In this document: piece after piece, positions 17,213-25,314 of the stretch | How positions within the stretch are numbered: position 1 is the first letter of the stretch | Layout: each line of letters begins with the position of its first letter | NCBI GenBank assembly: GCA_017467965.1 | Contig: JAFUJZ010000031.1 | Location: 1 to 31,672, forward strand | Reading direction: 5' to 3' | DNA length: 31,672 nt | Source: Clostridia bacterium | GTDB taxonomy: Bacteria; Bacillota_A; Clostridia; UMGS1883 | Translations under genes and position numbers: made by a program | The notes under the pieces: model-generated | Told to the model about the DNA's origin: nothing | What the model saw: only the letters and a program-made list of their open reading frames with translations | Database searches by the model: none

Positions 17213-17233
17213 ATATATTTTTTAATTTAACAA
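17205..17233 (-). promoter_or_regulatory. Sigma-A promoter for the small Cys-rich gene
   Basis: Minus strand TTGTTA (17233-17228), 17-bp spacer, TATAAT (17210-17205). Confidence 0.6.
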
Positions 17234-17259
17234 GTATTTTATTACAGGAGGTTATCCTT

Positions 17260-19506
17260 ATGACAAAACTCATAAATAATGGCGTTTATCTGAAAAACGG
17301 CAGAGAGATTGTGGAAAATACTGCCAATCTCCCCACTCCCGAGGTTGCTCGCGAAAACACAATGGCGTATCAGATAATGCGCGCTCACTCGGTAACAAAT
17401 GACAAAAAGAAAATGAACATCAAGTTTGATTCTCTTATTTCTCACGATATTACCTATGTAGGCATCATACAGACAGCTCGCGGTAGTGGCTTAAAGGAAT
17501 TTCCCGTGCCTTATGCTCTCACAAACTGCCACAACTCTCTTTGTGCAGTAGGTGGTACAATCAATGAAGACGACCATGTTTTTGGTCTTAGTGCAGCTAA
17601 AAAGTACGGCGGTATTTATGTACCTGCAAACCAAGCTGTTATACACCAGTATGCACGTGAAATGATGGCAACAGGTGGCGGCATGATACTTGGCTCCGAC
17701 TCCCACACACGCTATGGTGCACTCGGTACAATGGCTATCGGTGAAGGCGGTCCCGAGCTTGTAAAGCAGCTCCTTTGCAACACATACGACGTTCCCTCTC
17801 CCGACGTTGTGCTCGTATACCTTACAGGCACTCCCAAGAAGGGTGTAGGTCCTCACGACGTGGCGCTCGAGCTTGTAAAACAAACATTCAAGAACGGTTT
17901 TGTTAAAAACAGTGTGCTTGAATTCTGTGGCGATGGTATCGAAAACCTTTCCATGGACTTTAGAATCGGCATTGATGTTATGACAACCGAAACAACCTGT
18001 CTTTCCTCTATCTGGGAAACAGACGAAAAGGTTGAAGCTTTCTACCAGAACCACGGCAGAAAGTCCGCTTACAAGAAAATGGCACCCGGAAGTGTGGCAT
18101 ATTATGACAGGGCAGTTGTTATTGACCTTAGTAAAATCGAATGTATGATTGCTCTTCCCTTCCACCCCAGTGAGGCTTATTCCATTAAAGAATTTAACGA
18201 AAATGCTGCCGATATTCTTCGCGGTGTTGAATTACGTGCTGAGGAACAGTTCGGCAAAAAGGCACAGCTTCATTTGACAGAAAAACTCACAAACGGTAAA
18301 TTCATGGTTGACCAGGGTGTAATTGCAGGCTGCAGCGGCGGTATGTTTGACAACATAATGGAAGCTGCCGCAATACTTGACGGCGGTGATATCGGAAACA
18401 GCTATTTCTCCCTTTCCGTTTATCCTTCTTCCGTTCCGATTAACCTTGCACTCATAAAGAACGGTGCTCAGGCAAAGCTTCTTGAGGCAGGTGCACTCTT
18501 CAAGCCTTGCTTCTGCGGTCCTTGCTTTGGTGCAGGTGACGTGCCCTCCAACAACGGATTTTCTATCCGTCATACAACACGTAACTTCCCCAACCGTGAA
18601 GGCAGTAAGCCCGGCGAGGGTCAGCTTAGCGGCGTAGCACTTATGGATGCTCGTTCCATTGCCGCAACAGCAAAGAACGGCGGCGTTCTTACAGCTGCCA
18701 GCGATATTGAATATGATTACACACCTTCTGAATACACATTCGACAAGGGCGTATATGAAAAGAGAGTATATCAGGGCTTTGGAAATCCCGACCCCGATGC
18801 CCAGTTAAAGCTTGGTCCCAACATTACAGACTGGCCCAAAATGAATGCTTTAACCGACAACCTGCTTGTTAAAATGGCAGCAGTTATCCACGACGATGTA
18901 ACAACAACAGACGAGCTTATCCCCTCGGGTGAAACCTCCAGCTATCGTAGTAACCCCCTCCGCTTGGCTGAATTTGCTCTCTCAAGACGTGAACCCGAAT
19001 ATGTTAACCGTTCAAAGGCGACTCAGGCAACAGAAAAAGAACGCCTTAACGGCAATAATCCCGAAGAGCTTATGCAGGTTCTCTCCCGTGTAACAGATAA
19101 CGCAGAAGAAGCTATAAAGAACACACAGTTTGGTAGTGCAATTTATGCCACAAAGCCCGGCGACGGTTCTGCCCGAGAACAGGCGGCAAGCTGTCAGAAA
19201 GTACTCGGCGGCTTTGCAAACATCTGTAAGGAATTTGCAACAAAACGTTACAGATCTAACTGTATCAACTGGGGTATTCTTCCCTTCACAACAGATGATG
19301 ATTTTAACTACGATGTAAACGATTACGTTTTTGTACCCGACATCCGTGAAAAAATCTTAAACGGCATTGAAGAAATCCCTGCAAAGGTTATCACAAAGGA
19401 TGCAGTTCACGACATTACCCTCTACGTCAAAGGTCTCACCGAAGATGAAAAGGATATTATCTTAAAGGGCTGTTTGATGAATTACTACGCATCAAAGATG
19501 CAATAA
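17260..19506 (+). CDS. Aconitase-family hydratase (aconitate hydratase / YbhJ-like)
   Basis: 748 residues. A [4Fe-4S] hydro-lyase expected to interconvert citrate and isocitrate. Cluster ligands are visible as Cys358 (AGCSGGMFDN, equivalent to the SCTNS site) and Cys419/Cys422 (CGPCFGAGD). GGGMILGSDSHT (139-150) is the active-site Ser/His loop. The C-terminal swivel domain follows (about 600-748, including SNCINWGILPF). The sequence most resembles the YbhJ-like branch common in Clostridia rather than AcnA. I chose ATG 17260, with AGGAGG 8 bases upstream; an upstream in-frame extension to 17056 has no support. Isocitrate dehydrogenase follows in the same direction, which supports the aconitase role. 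Confidence 0.88.
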   Translation: MTKLINNGVYLKNGREIVENTANLPTPEVARENTMAYQIMRAHSVTNDKKKMNIKFDSLISHDITYVGIIQTARGSGLKEFPVPYALTNCHNSLCAVGGTINEDDHVFGLSAAKKYGGIYVPANQAVIHQYAREMMATGGGMILGSDSHTRYGALGTMAIGEGGPELVKQLLCNTYDVPSPDVVLVYLTGTPKKGVGPHDVALELVKQTFKNGFVKNSVLEFCGDGIENLSMDFRIGIDVMTTETTCLSSIWETDEKVEAFYQNHGRKSAYKKMAPGSVAYYDRAVVIDLSKIECMIALPFHPSEAYSIKEFNENAADILRGVELRAEEQFGKKAQLHLTEKLTNGKFMVDQGVIAGCSGGMFDNIMEAAAILDGGDIGNSYFSLSVYPSSVPINLALIKNGAQAKLLEAGALFKPCFCGPCFGAGDVPSNNGFSIRHTTRNFPNREGSKPGEGQLSGVALMDARSIAATAKNGGVLTAASDIEYDYTPSEYTFDKGVYEKRVYQGFGNPDPDAQLKLGPNITDWPKMNALTDNLLVKMAAVIHDDVTTTDELIPSGETSSYRSNPLRLAEFALSRREPEYVNRSKATQATEKERLNGNNPEELMQVLSRVTDNAEEAIKNTQFGSAIYATKPGDGSAREQAASCQKVLGGFANICKEFATKRYRSNCINWGILPFTTDDDFNYDVNDYVFVPDIREKILNGIEEIPAKVITKDAVHDITLYVKGLTEDEKDIILKGCLMNYYASKMQ

Positions 19507-19725
19507 GAATGATATGCCTACGGCATGATATGGCTTTGCCATGATATAAAACCTTACGGTTCCATGATATGCACTTCGTGCATTATGGTAGATTTGCTCT
19601 GCAAATCATATTATTAATTAAACGAAAAATCTCTGATTTTTTCTTCCTTAATGAGCCAAATGCTCATATCATGTTGCGAAAGCGACATATCATGCGAAGC
19701 ATTTCATGCGTCAAGCGCATATCAT
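19507..19725. repeat. Array of about ten short hairpins with ATGATAT / ATATCAT linkers
   Basis: Between the acn stop and the icd ribosome site lie consecutive small stem-loops. Arms: 19514-18/22-26, 19530-34/38-42, 19550-53/58-61, 19569-74/78-83, 19591-97/601-607, 19625-31/35-41, 19651-56/62-67, 19671-77/82-88 (one G-U), 19692-95/99-702, 19706-710/716-720. Stem sequences differ but loops are short (TTC, TCT, TTT, GAA, GAAA). The left half is joined by ATGATAT (19509, 19525, 19541, 19564) and the right half by its reverse complement ATATCAT (19666, 19687, 19719, plus variant ATTTCAT at 19701), so the array is inverted about its middle. No function is known to me. Confidence 0.8.
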
Positions 19726-19753
19726 CTCACTCTATTATGAAAGGAAAATCCCC

Positions 19754-20959
19754 ATGGAAAAAATCAAAATGCTTAACCCTATCGTCGAAATGGACGGCGA
19801 TGAAATGACCAGAATTCTCTGGAAAATGATTAAAGACGAACTTTTAGAACCCTTTGTTGAATTAAACTGCGAATATTATGACTTAGGTCTCCCCCACCGT
19901 GACGAAACAGGAGACAAGGTTACCTTTGAAGCAGGTGAAGCTATCAAAAAGCATCACGTAGGTGTAAAGTGTGCCACAATCACACCCAACGCACAGCGTG
20001 TTGAAGAATACAAGCTCCACGAAATGTGGAAGAGCCCCAACGGCACAATCCGTGCAATTTTAGACGGTACAGTTTTCCGTGCTCCTATATTGGTAAAGAA
20101 TGTTTCTCCTGCAGTTAAGAACTGGAAAGCTCCCATTACAATTGCGAGACACGCTTACGGCGATGTTTACAAGGGTACAGAATACCGCGTACCTAGTGAA
20201 GGTAAGGCAGAGCTCGTGTTCACAACTAATGAAGGCGAAATCTTCCGCGAAACAATCTACGACTTTGAATGTGCAGGTGTTCTGCAGGGATTGTATAACA
20301 AGGATTCCTCCATTATATCCTTTGCAAAATCTTGCTTTGAATATGCCCTTAGCACAAAGCAGGATTTGTGGTTTAGCACAAAGGACACAATCAGCAAAAA
20401 GTACGACCAGACCTTCAAGCTTATTTTCCAGGATATTTTTGAAAAAGAATATAAGGAAAAGTTTGACCAGGCAGGTATTGAATATTTTTACACACTTATT
20501 GACGATGCTGTTGCACGTGTTATCCGTAGTGAAGGCGGCTTTATCTGGGCATGTAAGAACTATGACGGCGACGTTATGAGTGACATGGTTTCCACAGCTT
20601 TTGGTTCATTGGCAATGATGACAAGTGTGCTTGTATCCCCCGACGGCAACTTTGAATACGAAGCTGCACACGGCACAGTAACACGTCACTATTACCGCTA
20701 CCTCAAGGGCGAAGAAACATCCACAAACCCCATTGCAACAATTTTTGCATGGACAGGTGCTCTTCGTAAGCGTGGCGAACTTGACGCAACACCCGAGCTT
20801 GTAAACTTTGCAGATAAGCTTGAAAAGGCTTGTATCGATACAATTGAGAGCGGCATCGTTACAAAGGACTTGGCACTTCTTGCCGAAGGCGAAACAACTA
20901 GTGTAAACTCTGCCGATTTCTTAAAGGCAATAAGAAACAATCTTGAAAAGAGCCTTTAA
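19754..20959 (+). CDS. icd: NADP-dependent isocitrate dehydrogenase, eukaryote-like type
   Basis: 401 residues. Oxidatively decarboxylates isocitrate to 2-oxoglutarate with NADP+. The sequence matches the homodimeric eukaryotic/IDH1-like subfamily ([12 protein letters not shown] near the N terminus, [43 protein letters not shown]) rather than the E. coli Icd type. I chose ATG 19754, preceded by GAAAGGA; an upstream in-frame ATG at 19706 would translate part of the hairpin array and is rejected. It lies downstream of the aconitase gene, separated by the array, with a strong terminator after it. The pair would supply 2-oxoglutarate for glutamate. Confidence 0.94.
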   Translation: MEKIKMLNPIVEMDGDEMTRILWKMIKDELLEPFVELNCEYYDLGLPHRDETGDKVTFEAGEAIKKHHVGVKCATITPNAQRVEEYKLHEMWKSPNGTIRAILDGTVFRAPILVKNVSPAVKNWKAPITIARHAYGDVYKGTEYRVPSEGKAELVFTTNEGEIFRETIYDFECAGVLQGLYNKDSSIISFAKSCFEYALSTKQDLWFSTKDTISKKYDQTFKLIFQDIFEKEYKEKFDQAGIEYFYTLIDDAVARVIRSEGGFIWACKNYDGDVMSDMVSTAFGSLAMMTSVLVSPDGNFEYEAAHGTVTRHYYRYLKGEETSTNPIATIFAWTGALRKRGELDATPELVNFADKLEKACIDTIESGIVTKDLALLAEGETTSVNSADFLKAIRNNLEKSL

Positions 20960-20963
20960 TATA

Positions 20964-21002
20964 TAAAAATGGGCTGTTGCTTAATGCAACAGCCCATTTT
21001 TA
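20964..21002. terminator. Bidirectional terminator between icd and the SDR gene
   Basis: A 17-bp perfect stem (20964-20980/20986-21002) with loop TTAAT and A/T tracts on both sides serves two convergent genes; the SDR stop codon lies within its right arm. Confidence 0.85.
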
Positions 21003-22013
21003 TATAATTTTACCTTTTTTCTTAAGCCATGCAACCTCATCACGGATAGTCTCTTCATAAGAGCGTGTTGTATAGCCTAATTCTTCCTTTGCTTTTGACG
21101 AATCAAAATCATTGTTTCTTGCAAGGTTATACACCGAAAAAGTTGTCATAAGAGGCTTTTCTCCTTTCTTCTTTGCCTGTCTTTCAAGCATGCTTGCAAT
21201 AAAGTTTGCTACTCCGATAGGTAAAAATAGCTTTACTTTTTTGCAGCCTGCCTCTTTAACAAGCATTTTTGAAAACGCTTTGAAAGACACTTCCTCGTTA
21301 CCTAAAATATAGCAATGTCCTTTTTGTCCTTTATCTGCCGCAAGGATAGTGCCGAGAGCCAAGTCACGTACATCACAAAGATTAAAGCTGCCTGCAATAC
21401 CTACAGGCATTTCTCCGTTAATAATCTGTATTACAGTTCCTGTGGTTTCGCCTATAGCAAAATCCTCAGGTCCTAAAATCCCACTGGGGTGCACAACACA
21501 AGCGTTAAGCCCTCTTGTCTTTACTGCATCCAATACCGCCTGAGTTGCAAGTGCTTTTGACTGACTGTAGCAACCAACCACTTTATTTTCATCAAAATGG
21601 TCAACCTCTTTAATTTTTTGACCCTTGGGTTTTTCCGGTATTGCACCCGTACTACTACAGTATACAAGTTTTTTGCACTCAGGATGACTAAGACACATAT
21701 TGATAATGTTTTCAGTACCACCCACGTTTACATCCATAACCTTTTGATTAAAATCCGGGTTAACCGTTACAATGCTTGCAATATGTAAACAAATGCTCTC
21801 ATAGCCCTCTTCCACTTCAAAAAGCCTTTCCAAAGACTCTTTATCACAAAGGTCGCCTTCAATGATTTCTGCATCGGCGGGAATATACCTCATAGCTTTG
21901 TCACCGGGCAGTACAAAAGCACGTACCTTATCGCCTCTTTCAATTAACTGACGGCATATTGTGCCTCCTAAAAATCCTGCCGCACCAGTCACAAGATAAA
22001 TTGTATCACTCAT
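21000..22013 (-). CDS. NAD(P)-dependent extended SDR / epimerase-like oxidoreductase
   Basis: 337 residues of the extended short-chain dehydrogenase fold. TGAAGFLG (9-16) is the Rossmann glycine motif, GDLCD (53-57) the adenine-contact Asp region, CSSTGA (119-124) the catalytic Ser region, and YSQSK (149-153) the catalytic Tyr/Lys. It resembles dihydroflavonol-4-reductase-like or 3-beta-HSD-like sugar/steroid reductases, but the substrate cannot be told. GAGGG precedes the ATG; an extended -10 (TGGTATAAT) lies at 22035-22043. Confidence 0.85.
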   Translation of the reverse strand: MSDTIYLVTGAAGFLGGTICRQLIERGDKVRAFVLPGDKAMRYIPADAEIIEGDLCDKESLERLFEVEEGYESICLHIASIVTVNPDFNQKVMDVNVGGTENIINMCLSHPECKKLVYCSSTGAIPEKPKGQKIKEVDHFDENKVVGCYSQSKALATQAVLDAVKTRGLNACVVHPSGILGPEDFAIGETTGTVIQIINGEMPVGIAGSFNLCDVRDLALGTILAADKGQKGHCYILGNEEVSFKAFSKMLVKEAGCKKVKLFLPIGVANFIASMLERQAKKKGEKPLMTTFSVYNLARNNDFDSSKAKEELGYTTRSYEETIRDEVAWLKKKGKII

Positions 22014-22034
22014 CTCAAGCCCTCATTTCTCTCA

Positions 22035-22043
22035 ATTATACCA
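22035..22043 (-). promoter_or_regulatory. Extended -10 promoter element for the SDR gene
   Basis: Minus strand TGGTATAAT; the -35 region is poor, so recognition would rely on the extended TG. Confidence 0.45.
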
Positions 22044-22107
22044 CTATGATAAATTAAGCATTTTTAAAAAATGTTTATCATATGTTAAAGAAATGTTAGT
22101 TTGAATA

Positions 22108-22136
22108 TTGTTTTTATACATTTTTCGTGATAATAT
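22108..22136 (+). promoter_or_regulatory. Promoter for msrA
   Basis: TTGTTT (22108-22113), 17-bp spacer, TAATAT (22131-22136) with extended TG at 22128-22129. Confidence 0.6.
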
Positions 22137-22166
22137 GTTTTTAACCTATTTTACGGAGGAATTATT

Positions 22167-22649
22167 ATGAAAACAATATATCTTGCAGGTGGATGCTTCT
22201 GGGGCTTACAAAAATATATGGATCAGTTTGACGGCGTTATCGAGACAACCGTAGGTTACGCAAACGGTAAAACCGAAAACCCCACCTATGAAGAGGTTAA
22301 AAGCCAGGTAACAGACCATAGCGAAACAGTTGAAGTTATCTATGACCCTTCTATTATCACACTAAAAGAAATCCTTGAAAAATACTACGTAGTTATCGAC
22401 CCTACAAGCCTCAACAAACAGGGCGAAGACGAAGGCCGAAGCTACCGCACAGGTATTTACTATACAGATAATGCCGACATTAAGGTAATCGAAGAAGTAA
22501 CAAATGGTATTCAGGCTGAAAACAGCGAAAAGGTTGTTGTTGAAATTGAACCTTTAAAAGGCTTCTACCCTGCTGAAGAATATCACCAGAAATATCTCGA
22601 AAAGAACCCCGGCGGTTATTGTCATATCGGCGGCTGCTTTTTCGGGTAA
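22167..22649 (+). CDS. msrA: Peptide-methionine (S)-S-oxide reductase
   Basis: 160 residues, a stand-alone MsrA that repairs methionine S-sulfoxide in proteins. GGCFWG (8-13) carries the catalytic Cys10; TVGYANG and YHQKYL are further signatures. Two C-terminal cysteines (152 and 157) can act as resolving thiols. No fused MsrB domain is present. GGAGGA lies about 6 bases before the ATG. The DUF975 gene follows after 15 bases and is probably cotranscribed. Confidence 0.96.
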   Translation: MKTIYLAGGCFWGLQKYMDQFDGVIETTVGYANGKTENPTYEEVKSQVTDHSETVEVIYDPSIITLKEILEKYYVVIDPTSLNKQGEDEGRSYRTGIYYTDNADIKVIEEVTNGIQAENSEKVVVEIEPLKGFYPAEEYHQKYLEKNPGGYCHIGGCFFG

Positions 22650-22664
22650 AACGAGGTTGTGTAT

Positions 22665-23327
22665 ATGAAGAAAACATATGACATAAAGCAAGCTGCAAAA
22701 GAACAGATTGCCCCCTATCGCAAAACACTTTTTTATATTGCTGTGCTTCTGTTTATTATTTCAATAGCTTGCAAATATTTGCGCATTACATACCACGAAG
22801 AACCTGCTCAGTTTTTATGGTTTGAATACACGTCGAAAAAATCCATAAACATTGGTCTTTGGTTGCTTTCGCCTGTATTCACGCTGAGCAGTAGCATTAT
22901 TTATCTTAATCTCACAAGAGGTATCGAGCCTAAAATAAAGGATATTTTTGTAGGCTTTAAGGACTGGTGGTGCATTGTCAAGCTTTCCGCTGTCAAAGGC
23001 TTTTTTATAGCATGCTGGACGTTTGTTTTCATCATTCCCGGGGTTATAAAATGCTTTTCGTATGCACTTGCTGAATACATCCTTGCCGAAAACAAAGGCA
23101 TGCGTGCCTGTGAGGCTATCAGCATATCACGAGCTTTGATGACCGGTCACAAAATGGAGCTTTTCAAGCTCGAGTTATCTCTTTTAGGGTTCAAGTTACT
23201 GCAAATTCTGACCTTTGGCATTGCTTCAATTTGGGTTGGTCCTTATATTTCAGCTGTGTATGCAAATTTTTACCGTAAAGTAAGAGGCAGCAAGCACAAG
23301 ATAAAATCAATTCCAATATACGACTAA
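22665..23327 (+). CDS. DUF975 family integral membrane protein
   Basis: 220 residues with about four hydrophobic segments (near 20-40, 62-85, 105-128 and 165-190). The pattern AKEQIAPYRKTLF, then KDIFVGFKDW, FVFIIPGVIKCFSYALAEYI and SISRALMTGHK is typical of the DUF975 family, which is of unknown function. I chose ATG 22665, 8 bases after GAGG; an in-frame GTG at 22659 is closer than ideal. It follows msrA by 15 bases and ends at a strong shared terminator. Confidence 0.8.
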   Translation: MKKTYDIKQAAKEQIAPYRKTLFYIAVLLFIISIACKYLRITYHEEPAQFLWFEYTSKKSINIGLWLLSPVFTLSSSIIYLNLTRGIEPKIKDIFVGFKDWWCIVKLSAVKGFFIACWTFVFIIPGVIKCFSYALAEYILAENKGMRACEAISISRALMTGHKMELFKLELSLLGFKLLQILTFGIASIWVGPYISAVYANFYRKVRGSKHKIKSIPIYD

Positions 23328-23329
23328 AG

Positions 23330-23368
23330 AAAACACGCACACTGCATTGAATGCAATGTGCGTGTTTT
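23330..23368. terminator. Bidirectional terminator between the DUF975 and lipoprotein genes
   Basis: Arms AAAACACGCACA (23330-23341) and TGTGCGTGTTTT (23357-23368) enclose a further TGCATT/AATGCA stem; T-runs follow in both directions. Confidence 0.85.
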
Positions 23369-23371
23369 TGA

Positions 23372-23863
23372 TTACTTATTAAATACAAAAGTAGCAGATT
23401 TATCATCCATTATATCGGGAGAAACCTTCATTTCGATTGTTTTCCAATCTTCCGGCACTTCAATTGCATACCAACCCTGAAGCTTTTTACCAGACGCAAC
23501 AGCACCATCCACGGTTTCACCGCCAAATGCACTTGTTCCTGTAATCGAATAGTCGCAGGACATATCGTCCGCATATGCTTCAAACATCAACAGAGAACTC
23601 ATGTTCACTTCTTCCTCAGTTGTGTTTTCAATCAAGAACTCAACTCCCACAAACACATTGCCTTCACCTGCAGTGAAGTAGTCTTTACCCTTTGTCTCCT
23701 CCATGTTCACGGCGGTTATCTTTAATCCATCAAAATCCGCTGTTTCATTTAACGCAAACTCAGATACTGCTTCTCCTGCTTCGTTTGTTACTTTTGAGCC
23801 TGAACAGCCTGCAAAAGCAAAAACCAAAACTACACTCAACACAATACTAACTAATTTTTTCAT
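23372..23863 (-). CDS. DUF4352-like lipoprotein
   Basis: 163 residues. The signal peptide ends in the lipobox FAGC with lipidated Cys20, so the protein is anchored on the outer face of the membrane. The mature part (GLKITAVNMEETKG, VFVGVEFLIENTTEEEV, GWYAIEVPEDW) matches the immunoglobulin-like DUF4352 (telokin-like) domain found in many Firmicutes lipoproteins; its function is unknown. It is transcribed from a perfect consensus promoter (23896-23924) whose spacer contains a palindromic operator shared with the divergent XRE gene, so it is very probably a repressed gene of that regulator. Confidence 0.82.
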   Translation of the reverse strand: MKKLVSIVLSVVLVFAFAGCSGSKVTNEAGEAVSEFALNETADFDGLKITAVNMEETKGKDYFTAGEGNVFVGVEFLIENTTEEEVNMSSLLMFEAYADDMSCDYSITGTSAFGGETVDGAVASGKKLQGWYAIEVPEDWKTIEMKVSPDIMDDKSATFVFNK

Positions 23864-23895
23864 ATATAATATCTCCTTCTTTTGTTGATAGTAAT

Positions 23896-23924
23896 ATTAT
23901 ATGACATTTTGTCATATTTGTCAA
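23896..23924 (-). promoter_or_regulatory. Perfect consensus sigma-A promoter for the lipoprotein gene
   Basis: Minus strand TTGACA (23924-23919), 17-bp spacer, TATAAT (23901-23896): no mismatch to consensus. The left operator palindrome (23899-23917) lies in the spacer and touches the -10 box. Confidence 0.85.
23899..23917. promoter_or_regulatory. Operator 1 (ATGACA-N3-TGTCAT)
   Basis: ATATGACATTTTGTCATAT, a palindrome with 8-base arms about a 3-base centre. A second copy of its core lies 33 bp to the right. Its position inside the promoter spacer would block RNA polymerase when bound. The likely binder is the divergent XRE protein. Confidence 0.7.
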
Positions 23925-23932
23925 CAACTTTT

Positions 23933-23949
23933 TATGACATACTGTCATA
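23933..23949. promoter_or_regulatory. Operator 2 (ATGACA-N3-TGTCAT)
   Basis: TATGACATACTGTCATA, with the same half-sites as operator 1 and centres 33 bp apart, about three helical turns, so both face the same side of the DNA. It lies just upstream of the XRE ribosome site, as expected for autoregulation. Confidence 0.7.
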
Positions 23950-23960
23950 TAGGTGATGTT

Positions 23961-24173
23961 ATGAAAAACAACTTAAAAAAACTGCGTAAAGAAAAGGGGT
24001 TAACCCAAATTTCAGTACAAATGAAAACCGGAATTGAGCAAGCATTATTGTCCAAATTTGAAAACTGCGAACGGATTCCTCCTACAGATACACTTATCAG
24101 ACTTGCTGATTTTTATGGTGTCAGTATGGATTATATTATGTGTCGCACCGAAAAACCCGAAATAAACAAATAA
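23961..24173 (+). CDS. XRE-family helix-turn-helix regulator (1)
   Basis: 70 residues, essentially a single HTH_3 domain: LKKLRKEKGLTQISVQMKTG, then LSKFENCERIPPTDTLIRLA and FYGVSMDYIM. Such minimal XRE proteins bind DNA as dimers and usually repress. I chose ATG 23961 after AGGTGA; an in-frame ATG at 23901 lies inside operator 1 and is rejected. Two matching palindromes upstream (23899-23949) are its probable targets, controlling itself and the divergent lipoprotein. Confidence 0.85.
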   Translation: MKNNLKKLRKEKGLTQISVQMKTGIEQALLSKFENCERIPPTDTLIRLADFYGVSMDYIMCRTEKPEINK

Positions 24174-24196
24174 AAAACATATCACTATTTTTATAT

Positions 24197-24239
24197 AAAG
24201 AAACGACAGGGCAAAACCAATTCGCCCTGTCGTTTCTTT
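24197..24239. terminator. Bidirectional terminator between two XRE genes
   Basis: A perfect 16-bp stem (24197-24212/24224-24239) with an 11-base loop and A/T-rich ends, between convergent genes. Confidence 0.88.
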
Positions 24240-24240
24240 A

Positions 24241-24453
24241 TCATTTACGGTTTTTTCTACCTACAAGATAGTCTATTGAAACATCGTATAAATCTGCAAT
24301 TCTTATGAGTATCTCTATTTTAGGCTCACGCGTCATAAGCTCATAATTTTGATATGTCTTCTCCGTAATCTCACAATATATTGCAACCTGCCCTTGTGTA
24401 TAGCCTTTTTCTTTACGGCACTGTTTTAATCTTTCAGCCAAAATATTTCTCAC
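24241..24453 (-). CDS. XRE-family helix-turn-helix regulator (2), last gene of the ECF operon
   Basis: 70 residues: LAERLKQCRKEKGYTQGQVA, ITEKTYQNYELMTREPKIEI, and LYDVSIDYLVGR, a minimal XRE domain. I chose GTG 24453 with AGGTGA upstream; an in-frame GTG at 24462 overlaps that site. It starts 21 bases after the anti-sigma stop, so it belongs to the sigma/anti-sigma operon. Its targets are unknown; the operator pair at 23899-23949 lies nearer the other XRE. Confidence 0.82.
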   Translation of the reverse strand: MRNILAERLKQCRKEKGYTQGQVAIYCEITEKTYQNYELMTREPKIEILIRIADLYDVSIDYLVGRKNRK

Positions 24454-24474
24454 AATAATCACCTACAATTGTTC

Positions 24475-25314
24475 TTACTTCAAAATGTTTTCAATTAATT
24501 CTCTCTCAATTACAAACTCCGGGCACCCTTCACTACCTGCGGCAATCTCATATTTGTCAAAGCAAATTACTATATTGCCTTCTTCATTTATAAAGAAGTT
24601 CTGATTTTCTTTTATACCTTTGAATCCTTCGGTGAATTCATCGTTCTCCACCCAATATGCTCCCCCATTTTCATTCCTTGCTATCATTTCCTTTTTTATA
24701 ATCTCGCTTATGGGTTCAATATAGTCTGCATTCTCCTCGAAAAGACCCTTTAATGCCACGAGCTCACCTGTATGTTTATTGACAGTATAGAATTTGTGTG
24801 TTGTAGACGATGAACCGACCACATTGTAAAAATAAATATCTATTGCGTAGTAATCATCGTTATCTGTACGGATAGTGTAATCACTTCCTACACCCATGTG
24901 GGCATCTTCACCGTATTCTTCCAAAAGACGAGTTGCCTCTTTTTCAAACTCTGCAATAAGCTTGTGGGCATTGTCTCCGAGTTCTTTATTAATTTTATTC
25001 ATGAGCTCTTCATCCCGAAGTCCCTCAATTTTAGGTGTAACAATTTTCGCTTCACTGCCGCCTATTTTGTTTTCATATCGGTTTAAAGTAACAACTTTTA
25101 CAAAACCACCCAATACAGGCACATCACGCATTGCCAATGCAAATTTGGGCGATATATTTACACTCACCGCAAACACCATAACCAATGCCGCAGCTGTACC
25201 GCCTGCAGTCTTTAATATACCAGCTACTCTGTTTCTGACAATTTTCCTCTTAACGCTTTTTTTCAAACCTTCACCTGCTTTTATATTTTCGTTTCCCTGT
25301 AAAAATTCGTACAT
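24475..25314 (-). CDS. RsiV-like membrane anti-sigma factor (DUF3298 type)
   Basis: 279 residues. A short cytoplasmic N terminus (1-35), one membrane segment (about 36-53), and an extracellular domain containing NISPKFALAMRDVPVLGGFVKV followed by a DUF3298-type domain (YYAIDIYFYNVVGSSS, FFINEEGNIVICFDKYEIA). In Bacillus subtilis RsiV holds SigV at the membrane and is cut after binding lysozyme. The start ATG shares a base with the sigma stop (TAATG), so the two are translationally coupled, as expected for a sigma/anti-sigma pair. The signal sensed here is unknown; lysozyme is a hypothesis from the family. Confidence 0.85.
   Translation of the reverse strand: MYEFLQGNENIKAGEGLKKSVKRKIVRNRVAGILKTAGGTAAALVMVFAVSVNISPKFALAMRDVPVLGGFVKVVTLNRYENKIGGSEAKIVTPKIEGLRDEELMNKINKELGDNAHKLIAEFEKEATRLLEEYGEDAHMGVGSDYTIRTDNDDYYAIDIYFYNVVGSSSTTHKFYTVNKHTGELVALKGLFEENADYIEPISEIIKKEMIARNENGGAYWVENDEFTEGFKGIKENQNFFINEEGNIVICFDKYEIAAGSEGCPEFVIERELIENILK

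Noticed and set aside
17056..17259. N-terminal extension of the aconitase-family protein
   Set aside because: AGGAGG with correct spacing marks ATG 17260, and the extension covers the small gene and promoter region.
19507..19725. CRISPR array
   Set aside because: The repeated linker is only 7 bases, it inverts midway, and the intervening segments are hairpins; no cas genes.
19706..19753. N-terminal extension of isocitrate dehydrogenase
   Set aside because: It would translate part of the hairpin array; family proteins begin near MEKIKML and a ribosome site precedes 19754.
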